From Malachius bipustulatus (taxonomy: Eukaryota > Arthropoda > Insecta > Coleoptera > Melyridae): DNA of 64,000 bases. Of the stretch, positions 27,401-42,400 are shown one piece after another; position 1 is the stretch's first letter, and each line of letters begins with the position of its first letter. The position numbers were made by a program, and so were the translations under genes. The stretch spans positions 30,720,162 through 30,784,161 of the forward strand of contig OU342637.1 of NCBI GenBank assembly GCA_910589415.1, read 5' to 3'. The notes under the pieces are model-generated. The model was not told the origin of the DNA, did no database searches, and saw nothing but the letters and a program-made list of their open reading frames with translations.

Positions 27401-30400
27401 AGATGGCCGCCATCCCCACCCTGGGACGGATCAGCTCGGTAAATTTGCAGATACTGGACCGGAAGCGGGCCAACAAGGAGCAGAACAACTACATGCCCGA
27501 CTACGGGCTATTCGAGGCGTCGAGGATCGCCTGTCCCGTCCTGCCGCAGTACCATCCCAAGCAGCTGATGGAGCTGCTGAATTCGGGCAAGATACGATGG
27601 GTCAAGGCCATCCTGGCGCACCTGGTGAAGTGCGTCGGGGGAAATCAGGAAACCCCGGAAGAGATCCAGGGTTGGGCGAGGGCCAGGACGTTGTCGATCA
27701 GCTACGCCGCCGGCAGTCCGGAACATCGAGCGAGTCTGGGCGAGATCGCCTTGGATTATGACGAGGTCAACAATATTCCACCCGTACCTTTGTGGACTCT
27801 GCTCGCTGCCGACAAGGAACAAACCGGTAAGTCAATTATTATTAAATGTTCCACACATTTATACAGTGCTTCCCAAAAGTAACGGATAAATTCGATAAAA
27901 CGGAGAGGGCTGTTTTTTTGAAAAAATAAAAAAACAGGTCGATTTTGTTTTTGAGTTGTTCAACTTTTGACATAATATTGGGGTATACAGGGTGATGCGC
28001 GAAAAAGTGGTGACGTCATCTGTATTTTTTTTAAATGGCAACACTTATTTTTTATTCCATTTTTTGATACTTCATTCAATTGCCAATACGGTAATGTAAT
28101 CATTTTGTAACCTTAAACGACGAAATTTCTGTGAAAATAACTTAATTTGGAGACATTCAATTCAATAGACAGATTTAATAGATTTAATTTAATTTAATTT
28201 AACAGATTCAATTTGATAGACTAACGCCCGTATTCACAAACGATAATTTCCTAAATAATTACGTAATCAATAATCCCCATCTCATTCTATTGCAAAAAAC
28301 TGCATATCTTCATCTCACTCATTTAAATAATTACGTAATTATTTAGGAAATTATCGTTTGTGAATACGGGCATTAATTTAATAGACAGATCTTATAAAAT
28401 TACCATGGAAACAGTAATTTTTATTTGATATTTTTTTTTTTTTATCGCTAATGTTCCGATTTTCACATCAGTAAAAAGTGCACAATGTCGACTCACAAGC
28501 TGTTTTCTCAGAAAATTCCTTATTTAAGGTTACAAATTGATTACATTACCATACTGGCAATTAAATGAAGTATCAAAAAATGGAATAAAAAATAAGGGTT
28601 GCCATTTAAAAAAAATGCCGATGACGTCACCACTTTTTCGCGCATCACCCTGTATACCCCAATATTATGTCAAAAGTTGAACAACTCAAAAGCAAAATCG
28701 ACCTGTTTTTTTATTTTTTCAAAAAAACAGCCCTCTCCGTTTTATCGAATTTATCCGTTACTTTTGGGAAGCACTGTATGTACACACATTGTACACAATG
28801 TATGTACACACAATGTGATCAAACACACATTGAGGGGCATGTTCCATTATCCACAACAAAAGTATTTAATCAACACCCTGTATGGGAAGAATTCAATCCC
28901 TAACGAGTAAATAAATGTTCATAGAACTTTTTTATTTATTTATTTATTCTAATTTCAACAGGGCAAGCCCCATACAATTAAACAATAACTTTTCATATGA
29001 AGTGCTTACAAATTCATGACTTGTTCAAATCGAATACAGGTGTTTTGCAATTTAATTATTCATATTTTAACATTAACTTTGAGAGTTTTTTCATACAATA
29101 TACAATAAACTTGAAAAAAAATCGATTTTAACATTATTCAATCACGAATTTTAACAAGAGATTTTCCCCCACAGCAACAAAAGAAGACAACAAAGACTAC
29201 GACGTGCTGTTTGACGGCACCCTGAACAACGAAGAATCGTTGGACACGCTCCTCGAAGATCAGGAGCTGACCCATCTCGATAAGAGGGCGAACGAGAAGA
29301 ACGCCAGCTTGATCCGGTTCACGCCGAGACAGGCCAGGATCCTGTCGCGGATGCTCACTCACATGCACCTGCCCGGCCTCTCCAGCCTGGACCAGATGCA
29401 CCTGCTTGCCCTCGCCGACACAGTCGCCACCTGTAACACCGACTTTGCAGACAGATTCGCCATCGACGTCACCAAGTCCAACAAGAGCGTGTCCGCGCAA
29501 TCGGACGAGGTGGTCACCGACAATCTGGACGATTGCGGACTGAGGTTCCTGTTGGCCATGAAACATTACGGCTATCTCTTGAGGTGATTAATTGCCGTCG
29601 CGGGGGCGGCCGACAACTCTTGACAGGCTGATTCATTAATTGATACACGTTTTTGCAGATGTTTACCTTTGGCGCAGAGAGCTCAGTTCCAGAAGCAGGG
29701 CGTCGGAACGAACAACCTGGCCTGGGCGTTCCATTCCGAGAGCCAGGACGAACTGATGAACCAGATTCCGAGCTACGTGAAGGGCGAGCCGACCTGGCCC
29801 CAGTTGAGGGAACTGGGCATCGGTTGGTGGCTGAGGAACATTGCCCTTTTGAGGAACTGCGTCCAGGTCTTGGCCAAGGCGACCTATCAGATCAGACAGG
29901 AACCCATGGACGCCGCTCTCTACTATCTCGCCATGAACAAGAAGAGTCTCGTCTGGCAGCTGTTCAGGTGAAATTGATCGGTGGTAACATCGCAAAATGT
30001 CGGTTCGATAAAAAAAATCGACTTTACAGATCGAAGCGAGACGACAAGATGGCGGCGTTCTTCGCCAACAACTTCTCGGAGGATCGATGGAGGAAGGCGG
30101 CGTTGAAGAACGCGTACGCCCTGCTGGGGAAGCAGCGGTTCGAGCACGCAGCCGCCTTCTTCCTTTTGGGCGGCAACGTGATGGATGCCGTCGAGGTGTG
30201 CCTGAACAAACTGCAGGATCTGCAGCTGGCGATTATTATTGTGCGACTTTTCGAGGGAGACGGCGCTAATTTGAGGAAACTGCTCTATAAGGAGGTGCTG
30301 GGATGCGATTACGATGGTTAGTGGTTGTTGTTTTCTCTTTCAAGGTCAAGACGGACTACTTTCAGAGGACGAGACGGAAACGGAGCCCCGGGACGATAAT

Positions 30401-33400
30401 TCTAATTTCATTTGTGTCTTTCACCGTCTTATAGTCTTAGCACCCCTTCACAAATCAACGAGAGTCCCGTCTCGAAATTACCTTACCCGCTTTTTCTGCA
30501 GGCAACAATCAGGATATGACCAGAGCTCATCCGGACCCGTTTTTACGTTCGATGGCCCTGTGGACGTTGAAGGAGCACCAGGCAGCCCTGAGTACGTTGC
30601 TGGTGGGTAACGCCGGGACACAGCACCCGGCCCACGAGGACGAGGGCAGGGAGACCAAGGAGACTGACCCAAACGTCTTCAATTTCTACATTTACCTCAG
30701 GACGCACCCGCTGCTGGTGCGCCAGCACCTGGCGGCCAGCGGCACCAACAAGAAAAAGTGGCTGCCAGGCGGCAAGCAGGTTGTCGAGCATTTCATCGGA
30801 CCGCTGGAGAGGCAGCTGTACTTCGCGACGGCGCACGGACACTTCCGAGCCGGCTGTCCCGCCCTCGCCCTGGAGGTCCTGTCCAAGCTGCCGTACGTCG
30901 TCAGCGATCACAAACAAACGCCAGGTCAGTGGTTTTTTCTCTTTTTTTGTTTTTACCATTTCATGTTTTGCAAAATTTTACCAGAACCTTCACCGAAAGC
31001 CTTCGAGGCCACGTCGGAAATCAACACGGGCACGATATCGTGGGAACCGAGAGAAGAGCCGGATCGAGCAGCGCCGGCGGCGGTGGCGACCGCTTTCGAC
31101 TGGGGCACGCCGTCTGCGGACTTCAAGGTCAAGACGGACGACTTCCAGTTGAAGTGGAGCGACGACGAAGCCGATTCCGACGGTTCCGACACCGGGATAA
31201 ACATAAAAATCGGCGACAGAGACGAGGACGAGACGGAAACGGAGCCCCAGGATGACGAGGACGACTGTCACGTCGACATAATGGCGCAACAGTTAAAGTT
31301 TGTCGCCTGCCTGAAGATCCTCATGGAGGAGCTGTCCACGCTGGCGACCGGATTCGAAGTTGACGGTCCGTTATAATTATTATTTATGTCGACTTGACGG
31401 GGCGCGATGATAATCGTAAATAAATTGTTGCAGGTGGCCAATTGAGGTACCATCTGTATATTTGGCTCGAGAGAGAAGTGGAGGCCCTTCGAGAGCTGTG
31501 CAACTATACGACGACCGACATTATGGACGCGTCCGATCTGGAGGCGTCCCAGGAGCAAGAATCGAACAGCGAGCTGAGCTTGAGACCGACACTGCACGAG
31601 ATCCTGATCCAGGAGAAGTTGGACTTTGAGGCGAAGGTGCGACGCGCGGCGAAACGGAAACGCTGGCTCAGAGGTTTGAATAATTCGCGATTCGAGCGTT
31701 TTTCCGTTAAAATGATTTTCCTTTCCAAAGCAAACGAGACCCTCCTGCGTACCCTGCTCAGTTATTGTTCGTTACACGGGGCCACCGGCGGCTTGGCCTC
31801 TGTGCGAATGGAACTGGTCCTGCTGCTTCAGGAGCTGCAACAGGAGAAGACCCATCAGCAGCTGCTGAGTCCGCTGCCATTCCCGACCAGTCTCCCTCTG
31901 CTGGCGGCGAGCGTCGCCAGCAGCAAGACGGCCATAGCGGATCCGATCCGTTACCTGCAATCGCTCACCCACGATATGTTGCAGTCTGTAAGAGAAAAGA
32001 GCTCGTCTTATTTTTTTTTTCTTTCACCTCTTATTAGTAGTGGGGACGCTTATTTTATCTCTCTCTCTGTTTTTTTCCTGTCTGCAGATGGTGGAATTGG
32101 CCACTCCCTCGACCACTCAGAACCAACTGGTGGTGCTGAGAGACCTGGCGATCGCCCTGTCGGCCTGCATTTATCAGTCGCTCTGCGATTCCGACAGTTT
32201 CAAGAGTTCAATCCAGGATTCTCAGGTAACTTTTGATTTTTATTTCTATTTTATCATTTTTCAATGGAGTTTCCCGAATTTTCAGGAGGTCTGCTCGACT
32301 CACCTGGTCGGTCGAAGGCGTAAAACATCAGCCGGCGACGGTCAACAGATCATCACTCTGCCGGCAAAATGGCCCGGCGTGACGAGCCTACGTGCCCTCC
32401 TTGCCAGAGAGAAGGACGAGGACACTCCCCGACTGACGGTCATCCTATGCGAGGCGTTCACCTCCACTTACCTGGCACTGCTTCTTTACGGCATGTGCAC
32501 CTGTGACTGCGTTATCCTGTTCCACGTGTGCGGTCACGACTTCACCCAGGAAGTTTGGGGCAGGTGCGAGTGAAATTATAATCGATCTCGGTCTCCCTCC
32601 CCCCATTTTTTCTATTGAGATAATAATCGTCTTTAGGTTGTTTGGAGGTGGCATTAAGAAGCTACTCAGAACCGCCAGTGTCGGCGGCGGGCATCCGAAC
32701 GCCGTGCAGCACAGCTCGTCCATTAGCGAGGAATCCTCCGGTCCGGCGAACTGGCTGAACAAGCAACGAGTGAAATTGAACACGAAACTGCTCGGTCATC
32801 AGCCGTCGATCATGAAAGAGGACAAACCGACTTACCGGGAACAGTTCATACCGCCCGAGATGAGCATCTTGGCGTTTCTGCTGACAAAGGTACGAGTCCC
32901 TTTTTTTTTCATTCCCGGAGAGGTTTCTATTTTTTTTTTTGTGTGAATATTTTACAGCCGGATGCTGGTCCGGACTGCGAAGAGGTTTCCAGCGATTCTG
33001 AGAGCGAGGACGAGGACGTGTTTGACACTTCCGGACCGATAACAACGAGGACCGTCAACAGCGAGCACTCGGATCCCAACTCCTACTCGTGGCTGGTCCT
33101 GAAATTGGCCATTCTGAAGCTCACCGAGACTCGCATCATGGACTTCTTATCGGTAAAGCCTCTCGGTTCTGATTCTGGGGGGACGATGATAATAATTGAT
33201 TTAATTTTAGGTTGCCGGATTGGAGATGAGCGAACTGCCGGTGGCCAGTCCTCTCATCCACAGCGCGTTGAGGAGGCTGGCGAACTGGCAGGACAAACTG
33301 AGAAACGAGATGGACTGCAGACAGACTCCCGTCGAGTATATTCCCGGTTGTTTCGTCGAAAATCAACAATCCGGTCCTGCGATACAGAAATACAGGTATG

Positions 33401-36400
33401 GATGATGATAATTTAACCTGTCGCCTTTGACCTGTCACCATCTATTACATTCGACAGGCAGCTGTTGGAGCCCCATAACACCCCCTTCAGTAACAAGAGT
33501 TCTGCGACGGCGGCCAGACGTCTCTGGACCTACCTGGTCCATCAGGAGCCCGTGCAGGAGATCTTCATCAGAGCAGTTTTCGGGAAGAGGCGATCCATGG
33601 GCGCCTTGGACGAGATGTTGCCTTATCCGGAACCGTCCGCTCCTGAACCGGTCAGGATCATCCACAAAGAACAGGATTCCATAGCCGCGTTCAGCTTGAA
33701 TCAGGTGGCTTTTTCTTATTTTACTTTACATCAATTTTGAAAGCCGGTCTGGTAATATTTTGGTTACAGAAAAAGAGAGGGACCACGATAATTCCAGTTG
33801 TAATTATCGGTCAAACTTTAAACCGGAATGTTATTGACCCTTTTTTTAAATAATTTACTTCATTTTGTGCACGAAACTTCACATTTGTTCTGAGTGTCCT
33901 GAAGGACCGCATTCTGCAACAAAAATGAGACAATTTCGAGTTTTCAGGTAACTCCCGGATTGATAGTGGTCGCCACTCCCAGAGAGCTCCAGGAGATGGA
34001 CATCTCCTTGCTGCTGGAACTGCCCGCTTGGCTGGAAGACGAGTGCGAGCTGGACATCCTGAATCTGACAAAGGACTGTCCCGATCCGACGGTGCCTCCC
34101 TTCCTGGTCATCCAGAGTGCCGGCGACAAGTCCAAAGATACTCAGCCGGGGAGCCCTCAGTCCGGAATAGCGGGTCAGAGCGGGAGAGGAGCCAGTGTGG
34201 TGAGTCGTGTGTCTCTTTCTTTATCCTAATCTTTTTCCTGATCTTTGAAATGGTCGGTACTTATTTTTACAAACGAAATGGATTTGTTATTGGCTAACAA
34301 GCGGTATAATTGAAAGTGGATTATTTGCATAAAGGATGTTATTTAATCGAGGTTTGATTGTATCATTATCTCTTAAGTCAAGTAATAATTGAGGAGATTC
34401 TGTTTTTTCTTTGCAGTCTAATGATTGATCAATTGACAGTTTTCTATAATATACAGGTGTTTGGAAATAGCATGTACCTAGAAAAACGATTCTACATGAA
34501 AGGAAGACTTTTTTCCTTATGAACTTATATGCCCAGAAGTACCGTTTTCAACATGAAGGTGGTTAAAGTTGATATTTTTTTTTGGTTTATTGTCAATATC
34601 TCGAGAACCGTCGTATGAAATACATTAACGTTCAGCTATCTTTGCTTTCACTGTAAGAAAAAAACTCTCCCCCCTCCAATTTCTACGCCACTGGAATAAA
34701 TGTAATTTTAAGAGGTGCTTTAGAGGTGTTTTCTACACCAAAAGGTACTCTTGGTTAACATCTCTGAAGTGAATCGTTTGCAACAAAAATTACATTTTTT
34801 CAGAGAGAGAGAAAAAAAAATTTTACTTTCATTTTTTCCAAAAAGTTGTACCTAAAAACAAGCGATTCTTAAAATTATTGTTGTCTTTCATAAAATTCAA
34901 TTTTTCTGTGAAACGGTTCACTTAGAGCTGTTAATCAAGGGTACTTTTTAATGTAAAAACCATGGGCTGATCAAAAGCGCATCTTAAATGGGGTTGAAAC
35001 CTTCAAAGTGCCCAAAAAAATTCTGTTTTGTTTTTTACTGATGCATCTCGAAATGAGCCAGTGAATCGCATTTTTCATTTCCCAAAACTTGTTTCGAAAC
35101 ACTCGTTGTGTTACTATTTTAGGAAACGAAAATGATCGCGTCACATAATTAAGACAACTAACTAACTACTTCTCCACATAATTGGATGGAAACAACTTTT
35201 TTCTATTTCTTGACAATTTTTGGAAAATTTTTAGATAAATTTAAACAATACCTACCTAAGGATTTAATTTTGGATGCAGCATTTTTTCCAAACTTGAACG
35301 AAATTGGAGATTTTAGCGAATTAAATTTTTTGTTGGGACACCTGTAGGTATCACAAATTTTGTAAATTTTCAGTTTGAACTGTAAATTATAAAGTTTCCT
35401 TTCGTTCTTCTGAATTTGAAGAAATTTACTAATTATTGAACTTTGACGATCGATCGGTTAGTTAGTTATTATTCTGTGGTGGTAGATCATCGACAAGGTG
35501 AAAAGGCTCTCGCACGACTCTCACATCAATTGTTGCGATCGCTCTCACACAATCGATTCTTCTGAAAGTGAAATGGAAACTGATAAGACTAAGCCCGTGC
35601 CTGATGAGAGGTCGAGATCGCGCGAGGCTTTCTGTCCCGAAGAGGTATCCATCCATCTGAAAACATTATTTGAGTTGAGCATTTATAACAAGCATGCATT
35701 GCAGCTCGCGGCAGGCAGTTCACTTTTTAGGTACTTTTACCAGTTTTTTGCTCAAGTGTTACTTTGTACTTACCACTAACTAATAATGTGCGGCAAAATC
35801 GAAGCGGTAAATTAGCTGCATTAAAGTCATGTGAGGTGAAAATTATGAAATGTAATGAAATAAAATTCGAGAATTGAGTAAAACATATCCTAATTTATTG
35901 TTATTGCTCTGTGTTTAACATCAAAACAAAGTTTCCTAATAATCGTTTTTGTTTTCAAACAATGTAAAATAAGATGTGTATACCGAGGTATGGGTTTTTT
36001 TTTTACTATGCGGGCTCTTGGTAACTATAAAATCAAAAACAAGATCCAAACAAAAAAAAATATATCAGGAAGCCCTAGGTTAGAGCGATATGCCCGTTAA
36101 ATTTTATATATATACATATACACTGTGTTACATAGGAAAGGTAACATAGGGAAAACACTACCACTACAGTGAATATTATTAAGGATCCAAGCCACTCTGG
36201 TTTAAAAAAGCTGATACTTTCCTAGGAAACTGTAGAGTATCCTAGGAAACTTGGTAGTTTCCAAGGGAACTGTATATTTGAAAGGATGTCATTTATTTTC
36301 AAACTATTGTTGAAATATGCTTTACACGTATTTCCTATGTTACCTTTTCTATGCAACACGGTGTATATATTTCAAAGGGGGGACCACACATGATAATTTA

Positions 36401-39400
36401 AAAAAAAAGCATTTTTTGAAAGCGAGCTGATGATTTCTTCTGGTAGTCCTTGGTACGCTGATTCAAAATATACGGAAATTATGCGCAAAAAAATAAGGGG
36501 GTGATTCTACTTGATGAAATATTGCCAAAAGTATCTATAAATTTTTTTCGAAAACTCACAAATAAGAAAGTTATGAGCCTTCAAAGTTGATTTTTTTTAA
36601 ATCAATATTTCCTTATAATTTTTTTTCTAGTGTACGGATTTTCTTAAAATTTGACACACTTGCCATTGATGTTGCTTTACATCCTTGGTCCAAATTAGAC
36701 TTGAATCCCTCGTAATCAAAAGGCCTTAACTGCCCTTGACCTTCAAAAAAGGCCTATAACTTTTTTCTTAATATTTTTTTCTGAGTTTTGAAGACGCACA
36801 ATTGAAGAACATGAAGAAATCTTCGAAAAAGGTCCTCTTTGTCTATCACGATAAAATGATCTGTTTTCGAGTAAAACTGTTTTAAAAATTGTCTTGCACT
36901 AAAATTGATCACCATAAATTATGATCATTCTGCAACAATAGCTTTGGAAACAGCTGCAGGGTTGCCTAGTTATGTACAAAACAGAGACATTCGTATATAA
37001 ATAGACTTGAAATGATTTTTTTTTAATAAAATAATAAAATAATTTTAATTAAAAAAAAATTGCTGTCAAACTTAAATCCAAAGCAAACGTCTTGTTTCCT
37101 AGGCAACCCTGCAGCTGTTTCCAAAGCATGCTTGGGTACTGTTGCAGAATGATCATAGTTTATCATAATTTTAGTGCAAGCAAATTTTTAAAACAGTTTT
37201 ACTAGGAAACAGGTCATTTTATCGTGATAGATAAAGAAGACCTTTTCCGAAGATTTCTTCATGTTCTTCAATTATTGTACATCTTCAAAAATCAGAAAAA
37301 AATATTACAAAAAAAGTTATAGGCCTTTTTTGAAGGTCAAGGGCACATAAGGCCTCTTGATTTAGAGGGATTCAAGTCTAATTTGGACCAAGGATACAAA
37401 GCAACATCAGTGGCAAGTGTGTCAAATTTTAAGAAAATCCGTACACTAGAAGAAAAATTACAAAAAAATATTGATTTAAAAAAATCAACTTATTTGTGAG
37501 TTTTCGAAAAAAATTTATAGATACTTTTGGCAATATTTTATCAAGTAGAATCACCCCCTTAATTCTTTGCGCATAATTTCCGGACACCTGTATAAGATAT
37601 TGGCGGTCGCCAAAGCCTTGAAGTGTCAAAACTCGAGCCCCAAAGAGAGTCAAAAATCGAAAGTTACGAATTTTTAAAAGTCATATCAAACAAAAGTACA
37701 CTTTGTTTTCAGATTTGCCGTGGCCTTAAGTGTTACAGGCCAGAATTTCGGTAAAAAGCCACGATAGGTACTCCATTAAGAATCTGAAAAAAATAGGAAA
37801 ACTTCAATCGCTGCTGAAATATCATGAAAAAAACTGAAAAATCGAAATTTCTTATTTTATGGATTCATCAAAAATAAATAAACAAATTTTTACAGGTTTA
37901 TCATAAGCTGTTAAGTATTGAGTTGACATATAAAAAAATTTCAAGGCCCACTAGATCTACTTGAGTTTTAAAATAGTACCTTGACTTTTGTTTTTTTTAT
38001 TGTCGCTTGTTTATCATGTTATTTAATCATTTAATTTATTTAATTATTTAATTATTTAATTATTTAATATTTATTTATTTATTTATTTATCTAAAAAAAG
38101 TCGGGGAAACCTGAAATAGGTACATCGTTACAATTTTTTTTCCAAACTGTAGTACTTCTTATTTTTTGAAAAATTAGAAATTTTTGTGACAATCAATCGT
38201 TGAATAAATATATATATTTTTTTTTCTGAAAATGGAAAGTAAAGTTCTGAATTATTTTTTATAATATTAATAATTTTAGGTTCTTGTGATTTTTTCTTAT
38301 ACTGAACAACCTGAAAAATAATATGGCAGTCATAAGAAAAAAACAAAAGTTGACTGACTACGAAAATTTTAGGATCTAGGTAATCTGAAGTCGGCTTAGA
38401 AAATTATTCCAAGTGGATGTGTGTAAAAAATGATGAGATTTATGATTTATGTAAACTTATAAAAAAATTATTATTGAATTTTCAATCACAAAACAGATAT
38501 TATGATTAAAATAAGAAAGCTAGTTTTTTCAGTTTTATCCGGATTTTTTTTCAGTAGGTACCTAAGCATAAAATTCTGCTTCACTTTTCCCATTTTTTTT
38601 TGTTTTGAACACCCAACCGAGACCCATGTTGAGATGTTTATGGGAAAATTATTAATAATTATTATATTATTAATCACACATCTACTAACTTGTGTTAATT
38701 TTGATTGCTTCTGAGTAAAGTTGTTTGTTTGGGTATCGATTTTAGATGAAGGGGCTAAGTTTCCCGGGCTGTCACGATCAGCAATTTGTCCATCTTGTTC
38801 TGCTTCGGTCGGCACACATGCTTCGACCGGTGTGTGTTTCTCTAACTAACACCTGCTACTTAAATAATTAATTATTGCTCGTTTGTCTATGTGTGTACTT
38901 TTGGTTTATTGCTTTATTCATATTTATTTATTACTGTCGTCACAGATATTATTATTATTATTTATTTATTTTGTAATATTTTAAAATTACTTTCATCATC
39001 CGTCACCCCCGCTTATTACAAAGTGTTGTTGTCCTTAACTATTTTTAGATTTCTATAGTTACTGTTGTTTGTTATTATTACGAATGAAATGAACGCACTG
39101 CACTGCACGAATGTTCGAAACTGTATTCACAAATATATGCCTGATCATGGATTGAGAGTCATTTCTAAGCTGTGGTTCCAAAAAAAAAAGGTCATTTACT
39201 GTTTTAATGCCGTTATAACAGGGAATGTTGTTAAACCGATGACACAGAAGCCTTTTTATATAAAAATTAAATAAAAATAAAAGCTTTTAAATATAAAACA
39301 ATAAAAATTTAATTTAACCATTAATTTAATGAAAAGAGAATTTAACCAACCATCCGACTGCTGTCCTTCTTTAAAACCTTGTCCCTATCAGACCGGCAAC

Positions 39401-42400
39401 CGAGAATCGAAGCGAATGGAGCCGAAAGATAGTAGTACCGCCATTACCAATAATTATGTGTAATCCAGCTTAAAGTTTGAATTATCTTTTGTCTGCGTGC
39501 AGGGCATATGTTTGTTAAAATAGTTTCATTTTTTCATGTATTTATTTTTTATAAAGACGAATTTAATTTTTAGGGCTGTTGTTGCTATCAGAAATTATTA
39601 TTATTAATAATTGCCTTGGCACTATTTGTATTATGCTGCTTGCAAACGTGAAGTAGGTGAAACATCCATCAGTGTTTTTATTTATGTTTTCTTCATCTTT
39701 CATTTAAACCACGTTTGGTTCATTCTTAAATAATTTCTTTCATTCTTTTTTGCCAATTTCAATTTTGATGATTGTATACTTTGCTGCGTAGGTATCTTTC
39801 TGTAAATTATTGTAGTAGTCAGTCGTTGACAGCCTTATTTAGTAAGAAAGTGTTGCATGTAAATGTGACCGAAATGAATTTTAAATTACCTACTCTTATA
39901 CTTTGGAAATAATTTAATTATTATCATGTAACACGTAGGTAGGTAGCGATTGTTATGTGTTTTAGGTTCGCTCAGTTCAAATTATTCAAATATTACGATT
40001 AAATAAGTTCGTCTTTATAATAATAATAATAATAACAATAATAAATAAATGAATGAGAGAGTAGTTCCTGAAGCAGAGTTGCTGCTCAGGTGTGCATGTT
40101 ATTTCCTTCAAACATAAACTACACCATTTTCTTATTAATGTATACTTGGATTTTCTCTCAATAGGTCCTCAAACACAAACTGGACGGTGTGAGAAGAATC
40201 AGCGCGCATCCACTGCTACCCCTGTGTAAGTGTTTTTCTTCTTCAATTATTAGCATTTACCTACCATCTACCTTTTATAACTTTTGGCGAATAAATAAAT
40301 AAATAAATGAAACTGTTGCAGATCTGACTGGCAGCCAGGACGGTTCGGTGCAGCTGTGGGAATGGGGGCACCAGCAGCCCGTAGCCACGCCTCGTCCGCC
40401 GGGAACCTACGCAAAAGTTACCAGGGTCCGGTTTTCGCAGCACGGCAACAAGTTTGGCGTCGGCGATTCGGACGGAAATCTCAGCCTTTTCCAAGTCGGA
40501 ATGAGCGTGAATTCTACCAGACCATTCTTTGTGAGTTTCACCCCATCTTTCTCTGTTCTTTTCCCTTCACTTTTTATGATTATTGTTTCGATACTTTCAA
40601 AAATACAGGGTGTTCCAGCTCTTTCAAATCGGTCTGTGTAATTTTTCAAAAATTGTAATTCAGGTTCACAATGCCCGTAATTTTGAATTATTTTGGACTA
40701 AAGTGTCCCATGTGAGAGGTGATTTTACTTACCAAAGTTATGTGTTTTTTTTTTAATGGAAGACTCTTGTATCGTCTCATTTTTGGATGTTCTGAGAGGA
40801 AATGATGATGGTTTTTAAATTGAGTGGTTTGCGACTTATAAACAAGTGAAAATAGCAATTTTCAAAATTCGTGACAGTCTTAGATGCCATGAACTTCAGA
40901 TGTCTCATCACTCTCTCTAATAATTTCATCCATGCCATGGGATAGTACAATAGAGATGTTGCAATAGAGACATGTAAGCAGTTTTCCTCTATCTTGAACC
41001 GTTTTCGTTATCAGTGCCTATATAACTTTGAAAATTTCAATTTTTATTTGTTTATATCTCACAAATTTTTAATTGAAACTTCTACTGGTAAAAACTAGAC
41101 TTACTTTTTCTTTGAAAAATTGAAAAATCCATCTTTTGGCCCATCACTCGAATGAGCTGGTACACACCCTGTATATTTTAATATAAACAATAATTGAAAA
41201 AAAGTTGTCTTATTCATAATAATAATTGAATTTCTTTTGAATCTGCTTAGTAGTTGTGGACATCAAAGAGAAAATCAAATAATGGTCCCTTCAAATTAAT
41301 CTAAAAAGTTCTAATCTTTTTTTTTTAAATTCCGTATAATTTTGCTGCTAGAGAGTGCAAAATTGTATTTTATATACTTTTTTGTGCTCTTCTTTCTATA
41401 CTTACAGGTCGTTTTGCTGATAATTTTCTTTATTTTTGACTAATTTGAAGGGCCCATAACGAAAAAAATCGTTGAAGGAACGGGGAACTACAGTAACAGG
41501 CAACAAGTAACAGTTACTTTTTGTTCCCTGTTACTCTCACTCAGTTCTATTTTTTCAGTTTTTTTTTTCTGAATATTTACTGCTTATTAACAAGAATTCT
41601 GGAATTCTGGATAGTTATAAAAAAATGAATTATTATTTACTTATTTTGTCTTTTTATTCAACTTTAATTATTAAATTGATTTCTTAAAAAAAAATCGAAT
41701 TGGCTAAATTGCCCTTTTTTTGACAAGTATGTATTTATTTTTAAATATTTTTCTTTTTCCAGACATTGCAGTGCCATAATAAGGGGATAAGCGATTTTGT
41801 ATTTCTGGGATCTTGCAGTTTACTTGCGACAGGTGAGTTGAATGTTTACGAATTTTCTCACGCACCCATAAAAAATATGCAATGTGAGTCAGAAGACAAA
41901 CTAGAAATTTTTGAAAATTTTTTCATATTTAATAGAATACACTCCCGGAATTTGATACGTTCCCCCTGACTCACCTTGCATTGCATACCGGGTGTAAATT
42001 AATAAGCAATGATGCCAAAAAATTGATTTTCTGTGGTTGTTGTTGTTTTTTTTTTATGATAATTTTACTTTGATGATGACAATAACAATAATTCCAGTCG
42101 GTCACAGTTCCGAGAGTAAGAACGTCTGCATCTGGGATTCGATCCTTCCTCACGGGAAAGCCCTGGTGGTGGCCTTCACCTGTCACGATCAAGGAGCGAG
42201 CAGTCTAGTCTTTGCCCCCCAGCACCAGGTGCTGATCTCGACCGGGAAACGCGGGGACGTCTGTCTGATTGACGTCAGGTCGAAAACGATCAGACACAAG
42301 TTCACGGCCCACGAGAACGCCGTCAAATGCATCGCGATCGATCCTCACGAGGAGTATTTCGCTACCGGCGGTGCCGACGGCGATATAAAGGTTTGTCTTG

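Larger units (their letters stand above)
35756..40164 (+). other. Rbcn-3A intron 29 (4.4 kb)
   Basis: AT-rich, holding a MITE (36121-36363), a large foldback (36473-37584), ATTTA-rich low complexity near 38030-38090 and a candidate cassette exon (38747-38830). Ends in acceptor CAATAG at 40164. Confidence 0.55.
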
